From Nephthysia sp036513515 (GTDB lineage: Bacteria > Chloroflexota > Dormibacteria > Dormibacterales > Dormibacteraceae): DNA of 6,878 nucleotides. Numbering within the stretch: position 1 is the first letter of the stretch; every line of letters begins with the position of its first letter. A program made the translations under genes and the position numbers. The stretch covers positions 1-6,878 of the forward strand of contig DATBYW010000368.1 in assembly GCA_036513515.1 (NCBI GenBank). The letters run 5' to 3'. Below the pieces are notes generated by a model. The model made no database searches. It was not told where the DNA came from and saw only the letters and a program-made list of their open reading frames with translations. This document shows, piece after piece, positions 1-4,767 of the stretch.

Positions 1-334
1 GCCACCTCGCATCCGCCGGCGGGATGAAGCTCGCGACGGCGTCGTGGAACTCCCGAACCATCGTGCCTATGCGAGCGAGCTGATCGTCCGCTTCCAGCAG
101 GTCGAAGCGATGGGGCCACGGCACCGTGCCGGGAATGAACCGGAGCACTTCACGACCCTGGTCGTCCACGCCGAGCGGTAGCGGCGCGCCGGTAAATCCC
201 GTCTCGTGCAGATGCCTCAGCAGCGTGTGCACGGCAGGTGTCCATGGACCGGCAGGCCGGCGTACGGTATCGCCCACCCGAACGACACCCCGACTGACGT
301 TGCCCCCGACCAGCGGTTCCAGGTGATTGCTCAT
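1..334 (-). CDS. Aminoglycoside phosphotransferase (APH) family kinase, N-terminal part (3' end cut by window edge)
   Basis: Reading the minus strand from ATG at 332-334 gives 111 uninterrupted residues running off the left edge. The N-terminus (MSNHLEPLVGGNVSRGVVRV) contains a GGNVS glycine-rich turn followed by two beta strands, then RRPAGPW, a helix with HTLLRHLHETGF, and GREVLRFIPGTVPWP, which resembles the hinge region of APH-fold kinases. A helix with VREFHDAVASF would precede the catalytic loop. The catalytic HGDxxxxN and the Mg-binding DxD lie beyond the window, so activity cannot be judged. Family members phosphorylate antibiotics or other small alcohols and many have unknown substrates, so resistance should not be assumed. 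No good Shine-Dalgarno precedes the ATG, but the similarity begins close to it. It points the same way as the DUF3494 gene, about 210 bp downstream of it, and is probably a separate transcript. Confidence 0.82.
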   Translation of the reverse strand, partial: MSNHLEPLVGGNVSRGVVRVGDTVRRPAGPWTPAVHTLLRHLHETGFTGAPLPLGVDDQGREVLRFIPGTVPWPHRFDLLEADDQLARIGTMVREFHDAVASFIPPADARW

Positions 335-547
335 TGTCGGCGCCGAATCTCAGCCGCTGGCGCTTACAGGGTGCGCCCTGCACCTTGATTGCTCCGGCGC
401 TGACCAGCTGGTTCTGCACGGCGTCCAGCGTATCGCGATCATTGTGGCGAACCCATTGCTAAGGTCGCGGCCGTGACCGGCCAGCTCCGCCCCCAGCGGA
501 GCGCAATTAAGGCACCGCCGGGGGAGGGCGCTGACTACCAGGGAGGC
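335..547. other. Non-coding interval between the APH-family and DUF3494 genes
   Basis: I find no convincing gene here. A minus-strand frame stays open from 458 down into the APH gene in another frame, but it has no start with a ribosome site and its downstream part turns into Arg-rich shadow sequence. The interval contains a perfect stem-loop (484-502) and a small stem CAGGG-TGCG-CCCTG near 367-380. The APH promoter must lie here, but I see no clear -35/-10 pair. Confidence 0.5.
484..502 (-). terminator. Stem-loop downstream of the DUF3494 gene, possible terminator
   Basis: A perfect 7-bp GC-rich stem (GCTCCGC / GCGGAGC) encloses a 5-base loop, 46 bp past the DUF3494 stop in its direction of transcription. 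No T-tract follows on the minus strand, so it does not meet the classic intrinsic-terminator definition. It could act as a 3'-end-stabilising hairpin or be incidental. Confidence 0.35.
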
Positions 548-1498
548 CTACGAGTCTCGGCGGTAGGTTCGAATCCTCAGACCGAGCAAGAGAACACCGA
601 TGGTCCCCAGGATTGCGAGCGGCCACCACGGGAAATCGGGCTGTTGCGGCGGATTGCCCGTGTTCGGCGGAGCAACCGCCGGAGTCTGGGGCGTCGGGCC
701 GACCGGAGGGGTTGGCGCGGGCGGGATCGTGCACGTGCCCGTGGGAGCGGTGATCTGGTTGGTATCCAACGTGACCGCGCCGTTTTTTGCCAGAGCCCGT
801 CCCGAGACGATCTTGGCGCCGGTCGTCATGGTGATACTGGTCAGTGCCATCACGTTCCCTTCAAACGTACTGCCCGTGCCGAACGTGGCCGAACTGCCGA
901 CCTGCCAGAACACCGCGCACCCCTGGGCGCCATTGGTGAGAAGCACGACCGAGCTGCTCGCGGTGGTGAGCGTGCTGCCGATCTTGAAGATGTACACGCC
1001 GTTGCCGCTCAGAGTGAGTGGAGGGCCAGTGAGCCCTGCCGAGGAGCTGAACGCGTAGACGCCGGGGGTCAACGTCTTTCCGCCGAGGTTCTGACCGGTC
1101 AGGTCAGCGTCCGCCGGTGCCGTAGCGGCGTCGGTGTAGCCGGTCCCCAGGTCGTTCTGGGCCTGGACGGCTGTAGGATCGGACACATGCTGGTTCCCCA
1201 CAACGGTTCCCGGGGGAAATCCAGTCACCGCACTGCCTGGGCTCAAGCCGAGATCGCCAGTGATCACGGTGGGACCCGTATTGGTCACCGTGGTACCCGC
1301 CAGAACCGCGAAACCGGTGGCCAGTCCCAGGTTTGGCTGGGTGGCCGCGCTGGCACTGAGCGGCGAGATGAGTGAACCCATCGCAAACGTGAGTGCAACG
1401 CCCACCGTCACCAGCCGTCTCAGACCAGGACGCCCGGGAGACGCTTCATAGAGAGGCCGAGTTGAGTGTCCGCGCCAAGCGCCCAAGAAAGGTGTCAA
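548..1498 (-). CDS. DUF3494 / ice-binding-like secreted protein with C-terminal membrane anchor
   Basis: The mature part (NLGLATGFAVLAGTTVTNTG, then VITGDLGLSPG, TGFPPGTVVG, LTPGVYAF, NGVYIFKIGSTLTT, CAVFWQVGSSATFGTGSTFEGNVMA-type strands, GRALAKNGAVTLDTN) matches the DUF3494 beta-solenoid family, which includes ice-binding and ice-recrystallisation-inhibiting proteins and many bacterial surface proteins of unproven role. Layout (numbered from the longest frame, TTG at 1525): signal peptide about 35-60 with RR n-region, hydrophobic core and ASA cleavage site; solenoid domain 62-262; Pro-rich linker 268-298; PPNTG at 286-290; one membrane helix about 300-316; and a basic tail with RIRTYRRD. 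It is therefore exported and held at the cell surface. No in-frame ATG precedes the signal peptide. I chose TTG at 1496-1498 because a run of six G lies five bases upstream; TTG at 1525 and 1486 are alternatives. Ice binding itself is not shown. Confidence 0.85.
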   Translation of the reverse strand: MTPFLGAWRGHSTRPLYEASPGRPGLRRLVTVGVALTFAMGSLISPLSASAATQPNLGLATGFAVLAGTTVTNTGPTVITGDLGLSPGSAVTGFPPGTVVGNQHVSDPTAVQAQNDLGTGYTDAATAPADADLTGQNLGGKTLTPGVYAFSSSAGLTGPPLTLSGNGVYIFKIGSTLTTASSSVVLLTNGAQGCAVFWQVGSSATFGTGSTFEGNVMALTSITMTTGAKIVSGRALAKNGAVTLDTNQITAPTGTCTIPPAPTPPVGPTPQTPAVAPPNTGNPPQQPDFPWWPLAILGTIGVLLLGLRIRTYRRDS

Positions 1499-1540
1499 TA
1501 AAACCCCCCGGGACCGAGTCCCCAAGGCCTTCGCCGCAGC

Positions 1541-1666
1541 CTACGGCCCTCCCAGCAACCTCTCTCGCAGCTCCCGCACGGGGATTCGCAGCCGAAATCC
1601 TACCACCAAGGCCAAGCCACCCAGACCCAGGAGTTCACCGCCGCCGGGCAGCCACCATCGCCACGC
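1541..1666 (-). pseudogene. Possible orphan C-terminal membrane anchor (gene remnant)
   Basis: Between two stops the minus strand encodes 41 residues that look like a surface-protein C-terminus: a WRWWLPGGGE lead-in, a hydrophobic stretch with LLGLGGLALVVGF, then a basic tail with RLRIPVRELRERL. The pattern, and even the WW...GLRIR-like order, resembles the anchor of the adjacent DUF3494 protein (PWWPLAILG...LLLGLRIRTYRR). There is no plausible start codon with a ribosome site, and an in-frame TAA lies just before it. It is in the same reading phase as the DedA fusion gene upstream, separated by TAG (1688-1690) and TAA (1667-1669). I read it as debris of a duplicated or deleted surface-protein gene. 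Chance in GC-rich DNA is a real alternative. Confidence 0.3.
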
Positions 1667-1687
1667 TTACCGGGCCGAAGGGCCAGC

Positions 1688-2968
1688 CTAGCTGGACCGC
1701 GCTCCTGGGTGATCGCCCTGCGCCTCACCGGCATCGGCAACCTGTTCGACTGCGGAGAGCCCCTCATCAGGAGGACCCTGGTCCAACTCCAATATTTCCG
1801 CTACGGCAAGACGCGCGTGGTCGCTGGTGATGCCGTAGAGCTGAGCCCCGCCTATCTCGCGAACCATGACCAGACCGGCCGACTGCAGCTCCCGGAGCGC
1901 ATAGGCCGCTTCCAGTTGGGATAGGTTCAGCTCAGCTGCCACATCGTCCAGCGACCGATCAACCGTCAGCAGCAGTCGCACGACTTGAAGTCGCCTGGCG
2001 TCCCCCAACGCGCGGAACATCGCCGCCGCCCGCACCGGGTCGCCCCGAGGAGGCCCGGTGCGAGCTTCAAGGAGCCTCCTTGCCAGCGTTCTCAGATTTC
2101 GCCTCGACGCGTCCGGCGCCCGCTGGGTCAGGTAGCTGGCGTCGAGCAGCTTCTCGCCCGCAGTCGGACGACGCCCAGCACGTGTCGCAACGGAGTAGAA
2201 GCCGGCGATCACCACCAGGACCACGACGATGTCCAGCCAGCCGGCAAGATCGCCTACCGGCGTGAGCGGGCGGACGATGGCCAGCACCCCGGCTACGACG
2301 GCTCCGATCATGGCCATGTCGACGCCTGCCGCCAGCACCGCCCGGAGTCTGGGCGATATGTGCAGCGAGGCAGCCAGGCTGTGCTCCGGCACCCGCCGAA
2401 TGCCGAGATAGCTGCCAATGCCGATGAGCATGAGAAGTCCGCCCTGAAGGACCAGACCCTGCAGCTGGCCAAGGAAACGCTCGGCGGGTACCCCGGCCAC
2501 CACACCTATGACCAGGAAAGCGATCACCCAGAGCACGGTTGCCGGCGCGATGCCGGTCAGGAAGGTCTGACGATCCACCCCGGCCGCCCCTGCGACCAGC
2601 GTCGTGTAGACCCTCAGGCCCGGTATCAAACGCGAAATGGCGATCTCTCGCGGGCCGGCCTGCTGGAGCCGCGCCTTGACCTTCTCGAGACGCTTGGTCT
2701 GGCGAAACCTGATGGCGGCCGCTTGCAATCCGTGCTCCCCGACCAGCCGGGCCCAGCTGTAGCCGGTCAGCGACCCGGCAAGGCAGGAACCTATGGAAAG
2801 CGGTACGAACAGCCAGGGGTCGAGACCTCCGGTGGCGATCAGCAGTCCAGCTGCGAGCAGGGTCAGCTCGCCCGGGATGGGTAACGGGACGCCAACCTCT
2901 TCGATGAAAAGCAGCGTGCAGAGCAGCACGATCGCCAGCACGCCGTGCAGGCCCAGGATGAAGCTCAA
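1688..2968 (-). CDS. DedA (SNARE-associated/VTT) - RDD-like - ArsR-type winged-helix fusion protein
   Basis: This 426-residue protein appears to have three parts. Residues 1-195 are a DedA domain: FIEEVGVPLPIPGE (21-34) carries the conserved acidic and IPGE motif, and SRLIPGLRV (112-120) has two Arg six residues apart (R113, R119), matching the essential Arg pair known in E. coli YqjA/YghB. DedA proteins are polytopic inner-membrane proteins implicated in polyprenyl-phosphate flipping and proton-dependent envelope homeostasis. Residues 207-280 resemble an RDD domain: RLRAVLAAGVDMAMIG with R and D in place, a second helix with IVVVLVVIAGFY, then GRRPTAGEKLL. Residues 313-385 form an ArsR-like winged helix (FRALGDARRLQVVRLLL, DVAAELNLSQLEAAYALREL, SAGLVMVRE, wing). 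There is no CxC metal motif; only C17 and C62 occur. An acidic tail ends the protein. The start is TTG at 2966-2968, preceded by AGGAG with a 6-base spacer. It lies 55 bp after the VOC gene, probably in one operon. Family calls are by eye; DedA and ArsR are strong, RDD moderate. Confidence 0.88.
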   Translation of the reverse strand: MSFILGLHGVLAIVLLCTLLFIEEVGVPLPIPGELTLLAAGLLIATGGLDPWLFVPLSIGSCLAGSLTGYSWARLVGEHGLQAAAIRFRQTKRLEKVKARLQQAGPREIAISRLIPGLRVYTTLVAGAAGVDRQTFLTGIAPATVLWVIAFLVIGVVAGVPAERFLGQLQGLVLQGGLLMLIGIGSYLGIRRVPEHSLAASLHISPRLRAVLAAGVDMAMIGAVVAGVLAIVRPLTPVGDLAGWLDIVVVLVVIAGFYSVATRAGRRPTAGEKLLDASYLTQRAPDASRRNLRTLARRLLEARTGPPRGDPVRAAAMFRALGDARRLQVVRLLLTVDRSLDDVAAELNLSQLEAAYALRELQSAGLVMVREIGGAQLYGITSDHARLAVAEILELDQGPPDEGLSAVEQVADAGEAQGDHPGARSS

Positions 2969-2974
2969 GGCGCG

Positions 2975-2979
2975 CTCCT
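2975..2979 (-). promoter_or_regulatory. Shine-Dalgarno AGGAG that fixes the TTG start of the DedA fusion
   Basis: AGGAG on the minus strand lies six bases before TTG at 2966-2968. No in-frame ATG exists near the start of the DedA similarity, so this site supports the rare TTG initiation. Confidence 0.6.
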
Positions 2980-3023
2980 GCTCTTTCCAATCGCCCTGCA
3001 GCGGTTCGAATAGAGCACCTTCG

Positions 3024-3398
3024 TTATCCAGTCTGGATCAGACCGATAAGGTTTCCTTCGCTGTCCTTGAACCAGGCGGAGCGATGGGGCCCCGCCGTGG
3101 CGACGCCAACGACGGTTTGGAGCCCCGGAAGGTCGTACTCCTCGAAGACGACTCCGCGCGACCTGAGCTCGGCGACCAGGCTTACAAGGTCCTTGACTTC
3201 GATGTGCGCCTGCGTGTGGCCGCCGGGTCGGTAGCCGCTGGTATAGAGCAGGAACTCGCCGCCGCCATCCAGTCGGTAGAGCAATCCCCCGGGGTTCTCT
3301 TGAACTGGCTCCAACCCGAGTTTCTCGGCGTAGAAGGCTCGGGCTCGCGCGATATCCCTGACTGGTAGCGCGGTGTGGACGCGACCCTGGTTCAGCAT
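3024..3398 (-). CDS. VOC (glyoxalase / bleomycin-resistance / dioxygenase fold) family protein
   Basis: A 124-residue single-domain VOC protein, the usual size for one beta-alpha-beta-beta-beta pair. Evidence: VHTALPVRDIARARAFYAEK (7-26) is the first strand and helix, KLGLEP follows, GGEFLLYTS is a strand, AHIEVKDLVSLVAEL (64-78) begins the second module, and SAWFKDSEGNLIGLIQ (107-122) is the terminal motif. In metal-dependent members the last strand usually carries a Glu (NxxEL/NLIEL); here that place is Gly119. H8 and H65 are possible ligands, so the metal site may be incomplete and the protein may bind rather than transform a ligand. I prefer ATG 3396-3398, with GAGG eight bases upstream, over ATG 3441-3443, which lacks a ribosome site and would add 15 residues before the fold. 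It lies immediately upstream of the DedA fusion on the same strand. The substrate is unknown. Confidence 0.88.
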   Translation of the reverse strand: MLNQGRVHTALPVRDIARARAFYAEKLGLEPVQENPGGLLYRLDGGGEFLLYTSGYRPGGHTQAHIEVKDLVSLVAELRSRGVVFEEYDLPGLQTVVGVATAGPHRSAWFKDSEGNLIGLIQTG

Positions 3399-3429
3399 GA
3401 CTCCTGCCTCGCTTTTCGGTGCAACGTCA

Positions 3430-3441
3430 GTCTCGAGAGAC
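3430..3441. promoter_or_regulatory. Small inverted repeat GTCTC-GA-GAGAC upstream of the VOC gene
   Basis: A perfect 5-2-5 inverted repeat (it contains the 8-bp palindrome TCTCGAGA) lies 32 bp upstream of the preferred VOC start, close to where a promoter would be. It could be an operator half-site pair, or chance. If the longer VOC start were used, it would lie at the start codon. Confidence 0.25.
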
Positions 3442-3464
3442 ATTCTGCAGGCTGGCAGCGACTC

Positions 3465-3486
3465 CTGCTCGGTAGGGCCCGAGCAG
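3465..3486. promoter_or_regulatory. Perfect 8-bp inverted repeat in the divergent promoter region, candidate operator
   Basis: CTGCTCGG, six-base spacer, CCGAGCAG. It lies between the VOC/DedA unit (minus) and the coiled-coil gene (plus), about 67 bp upstream of the preferred VOC start and 35 bp upstream of the coiled-coil ATG. No gene ends here, so a terminator role is unlikely. Its size suits a dimeric winged-helix regulator, and an ArsR-type domain is encoded in the adjacent unit. The connection is inference. Confidence 0.4.
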
Positions 3487-3521
3487 TCGCGCTGTCACCA
3501 ACAAGCGTCCACAATGGGTTT

Positions 3522-3992
3522 ATGCACGAGCCGCCTCAGCCGGGAAACAAAGAGATCCAGGACTTGATCTGGGGAGCCTACAAGCAGGTCCAGCGGCTCA
3601 GGTCCCAGTGGCCGCCGGCCGAGCCCCGGGAGGCACTGCCCGGCCTGCCAAGAGCAGATCAGACGAGGTCCCAGACCAACCTCTTGGAGGACATTCAGGA
3701 GCGCCTGGAAAGCGTTCAGCGGGATCTCCAGAGTCTTCAGCGGGAGCTGGCCGTACAGGATGAGCTGCGGGCAGGGGAAGCCCAGGGCCGGAGCGGGAAG
3801 CCGCATGGGCCGCACATCAACAGCGCGGCAGAGCTCTTCGAGGCGGTGCGGCTGGGGATCGTGGAGGCAGGAGAGGCCCGCCGGCTGCTCGGTTTGGCGG
3901 CGACGGAGAATGGCGCCGGCACTACCGACAAAACGGGACCTCGACCGGATCAGCCCCACCGGGCTGAGAGCTCAGGGCCAGCTTCAGGCTAA
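3522..3992 (+). CDS. Hypothetical coiled-coil protein
   Basis: A 156-residue soluble protein from ATG 3522-3524. I do not recognise the family. Residues 10-30 form a helix (EIQDLIWGAYKQVQRLRSQW), followed by a Pro-rich linker (31-45), a strongly heptad-like coiled coil (about 52-83, with LLEDIQERLESVQRDLQSLQ), a Gly/Lys-rich break, then a helical hairpin (about 100-126, SAAELFEAVRLGIVEAGEAR then RLLGL). That hairpin resembles in style, but does not clearly match, SHOCT-type short C-terminal oligomerisation motifs. The tail is polar and probably disordered. The frame stays open upstream to 3375 but overlaps the VOC gene and lacks coding character there. No Shine-Dalgarno precedes ATG 3522; CACAAT at 3510-3515, at the -12/-7 distance, would fit a leaderless transcript. 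The coiled coil argues that this strand, not the antisense open frame, is real. Likely self-associating; function unknown. Confidence 0.65.
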   Translation: MHEPPQPGNKEIQDLIWGAYKQVQRLRSQWPPAEPREALPGLPRADQTRSQTNLLEDIQERLESVQRDLQSLQRELAVQDELRAGEAQGRSGKPHGPHINSAAELFEAVRLGIVEAGEARRLLGLAATENGAGTTDKTGPRPDQPHRAESSGPASG

Positions 3993-3994
3993 GC

Positions 3995-4017
3995 GGCGGG
4001 CGGTTATGGCTCCCGCC
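3995..4017 (+). terminator. GC-rich stem-loop just after the coiled-coil gene, possible terminator
   Basis: GGCGGG (3995-4000) pairs perfectly with CCCGCC (4012-4017) across an 11-base loop, beginning two bases after the stop codon. Only a weak T-containing tail (CTCGTTTG) follows, so termination efficiency is uncertain. Confidence 0.35.
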
Positions 4018-4128
4018 CCGCTCGTTTGCACTCAGCCGGGCAAGCCAACGAGAATCCTTCTGGGAAGCGCCGAGTCGTGAGCCCAGCCGGCCGTTGCTCG
4101 GCGCAGCCCGCGTACATTCAACTGAAGA

Positions 4129-4135
4129 AAGGAGG
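4129..4135 (+). promoter_or_regulatory. Strong Shine-Dalgarno AAGGAGG for the small membrane protein
   Basis: AAGGAGG ends six bases before TTG 4142-4144. This near-consensus site decides the start: the same frame is open back to 4094 (also TTG), but the upstream residues are Arg/Glu-rich and span the ribosome site itself. Confidence 0.7.
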
Positions 4136-4141
4136 AGGGAA

Positions 4142-4303
4142 TTGATACGCACGCTTCTAGCATTCGTCGTCGGATTCGTGGTGGCCGCCCTGCTCGGCTC
4201 TCACGTATACCTGGGCTCGAGCACCGGCGTGGTGCTGTGGTACTGCGGGCCCCAGATTGAGGTCGCTGGACACCCCGGCGTGTCGCCAGCTGCGTGCCGC
4301 TGA
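4142..4303 (+). CDS. Small single-pass membrane protein, unknown function
   Basis: 53 residues from TTG 4142-4144 behind a near-perfect Shine-Dalgarno. It has a short basic N-terminus (MIRT), then a hydrophobic helix (about 4-24, LLAFVVGFVVAALLGSHVYL), then a 29-residue extracytoplasmic-type tail containing GVVLWYCGP, two Cys in total and a C-terminal Arg. The hydrophobic segment could be an uncleaved signal anchor or a signal peptide; there is no clear AxA cleavage site and no lipobox (LxxC), so I favour a membrane anchor. I do not recognise the family. It lies 149 bp after the coiled-coil gene on the same strand, possibly with its own promoter. The convergent 63-residue ORF lies 98 bp away. 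Confidence 0.6.
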   Translation: MIRTLLAFVVGFVVAALLGSHVYLGSSTGVVLWYCGPQIEVAGHPGVSPAACR

Positions 4304-4306
4304 AGA

Positions 4307-4389
4307 TTTAGTTCGGACGGCAGGCTGGAAGCCAATGGGCCGCCTCCTCCAGCCGACATCAGGTGGCGTTTAGCAGGTCGGACGGCAGG
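4307..4389. repeat. Imperfect direct repeat pair in the convergent intergenic region
   Basis: Two units share TTTAG followed by TCGGACGGCAGG: unit 1 at 4307-4324 and unit 2 at 4369-4389, with a three-base insertion (CAG) in unit 2. The 12-bp core is identical in both. Downstream bases are also loosely similar (AAGCCA...GGGCC versus AAACCA...GGCCC). A third, degenerate form, GGTCCGAGCGGCAGG, occurs at 4856-4870. They lie between converging genes and may be a small duplication or part of an RNA structure. Confidence 0.45.
4323..4354. terminator. Stem-loop between converging small genes
   Basis: GGCTGGA (4323-4329) pairs with TCCAGCC (4348-4354), a perfect 7-bp stem, and an inner GCC-AATG-GGC mini-hairpin (4331-4340) sits inside. 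It starts 20 bp after the membrane-protein stop. Its place between converging genes suits a bidirectional terminator, but neither strand has a T-tract, so this is tentative. Confidence 0.35.
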
Positions 4390-4401
4390 AAACCACAGGC
4401 C

Positions 4402-4593
4402 CTATTGCTCCCTCTTTAGGGGGGTGCCGATGTCCCCGCCCTCCGGCTGGCGCGCAAGCCAGGGCTTCGAGGCCTCGTTACGGAGATACGTCAACTCGTC
4501 ATCGATGGCCGCCAGAACGGCGGCGCGAACGTCCAGCTGCTGGCACGCCTGGGCTCGACTACGAAGCCAGCGCAGCTCTTCCTGGTAACCCAT
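4402..4593 (-). CDS. Small helical hypothetical protein (63 aa)
   Basis: ATG 4591-4593, TAG 4402-4404. The first 46 residues are predicted amphipathic helix (MGYQEELRWLRSRAQACQQL, then DVRAAVLAAIDDELTYLRNE), ending in KPWLARQ and a polar tail. It has no membrane segment and no recognisable domain; a single Cys (C17). A run of six G lies three bases before the ATG (GGGGGGAAC-ATG), a usable but unusual ribosome site like the one proposed for the DUF3494 gene. Two other frames are open over the same DNA on this strand, but their Arg/Ser-rich composition looks like shadow sequence. The gene is isolated: over 350 bp separates it from the glycosyltransferase upstream. Function unknown; reality moderately supported. 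Confidence 0.45.
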   Translation of the reverse strand: MGYQEELRWLRSRAQACQQLDVRAAVLAAIDDELTYLRNEASKPWLARQPEGGDIGTPLKREQ

Positions 4594-4659
4594 GTTCCCC
4601 CCAAAAAGACCGATTCACCCTCTCCCGAGCGTTGGCCCGACGCGATGACCGCCGAATCA

Positions 4660-4691
4660 TCCCGCAGTCTCGTGTGTGACCGACTGCGGGA
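4660..4691. promoter_or_regulatory. 10-bp perfect inverted repeat upstream of the 63-aa ORF
   Basis: TCCCGCAGTC (4660-4669) and GACTGCGGGA (4682-4691) pair perfectly across 12 bases. The element lies 67-98 bp upstream of the 63-aa ORF start. No T-tract follows on either strand and no gene ends beside it, so an operator or a 5'-leader hairpin is more likely than a terminator. Confidence 0.4.
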
Positions 4692-4753
4692 GCCACACCC
4701 CCGCGCGTCGAGAGTAGCGGCAACTGACACCGTATAGGGTAATCAGCCGCGAC

Positions 4754-4767
4754 GGGGTGGGGTGGGG
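4754..4767 (+). repeat. G-rich short tandem repeat (GGGGT, three G4 runs)
   Basis: GGGGTGGGGTGGGG. There are three runs of four G; a canonical intramolecular quadruplex needs four runs, so it is recorded only as a low-complexity repeat. Confidence 0.4.

Noticed and set aside
150..458. Minus-strand open stretch starting with TLDAVQNQLVSAGAIKVQ-like sequence before the APH gene
   Set aside because: The first 35 or so residues look protein-like, but there is no start with a ribosome site, an in-frame TAG precedes it, and the rest runs out of phase through the APH gene. At most a tiny remnant.
473..1375. 300-residue plus-strand open frame opposite the DUF3494 gene
   Set aside because: Composition is Arg/Gly-rich with no fold-like pattern. 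The minus strand gives a signal peptide, family motifs and a membrane anchor over the same DNA.
1493..1498. Perfect -35 hexamer TTGACA (minus strand) near the DUF3494 start
   Set aside because: No -10-like hexamer follows at 16-19 bases, and the site overlaps the preferred TTG start codon.
1673..1684. GGCC-GAAG-GGCC hairpin just after the DedA fusion stop as a terminator
   Set aside because: Only four base pairs and no T-tract; expected by chance in GC-rich DNA.
1985..2990. Long open frames (about 300 residues) on both strands overlapping the DedA fusion gene
   Set aside because: They are GC-driven shadows: Arg/His/Pro-rich, no hydrophobic segments or motifs, while the chosen frame shows clear DedA and wHTH signatures.
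3495..3959. 154-residue minus-strand open frame opposite the coiled-coil gene
   Set aside because: Cys/Leu/Pro-rich shadow without domain pattern; the plus strand encodes a clear coiled coil.
4648..4737. 30-codon plus-strand ORF beginning MTAESSRSLVCDRL
   Set aside because: Too short, no Shine-Dalgarno, and it spans the 10-bp inverted repeat; nothing supports translation.
4754..4767. G-quadruplex
   Set aside because: Only three G4 runs are present, one short of an intramolecular quadruplex.
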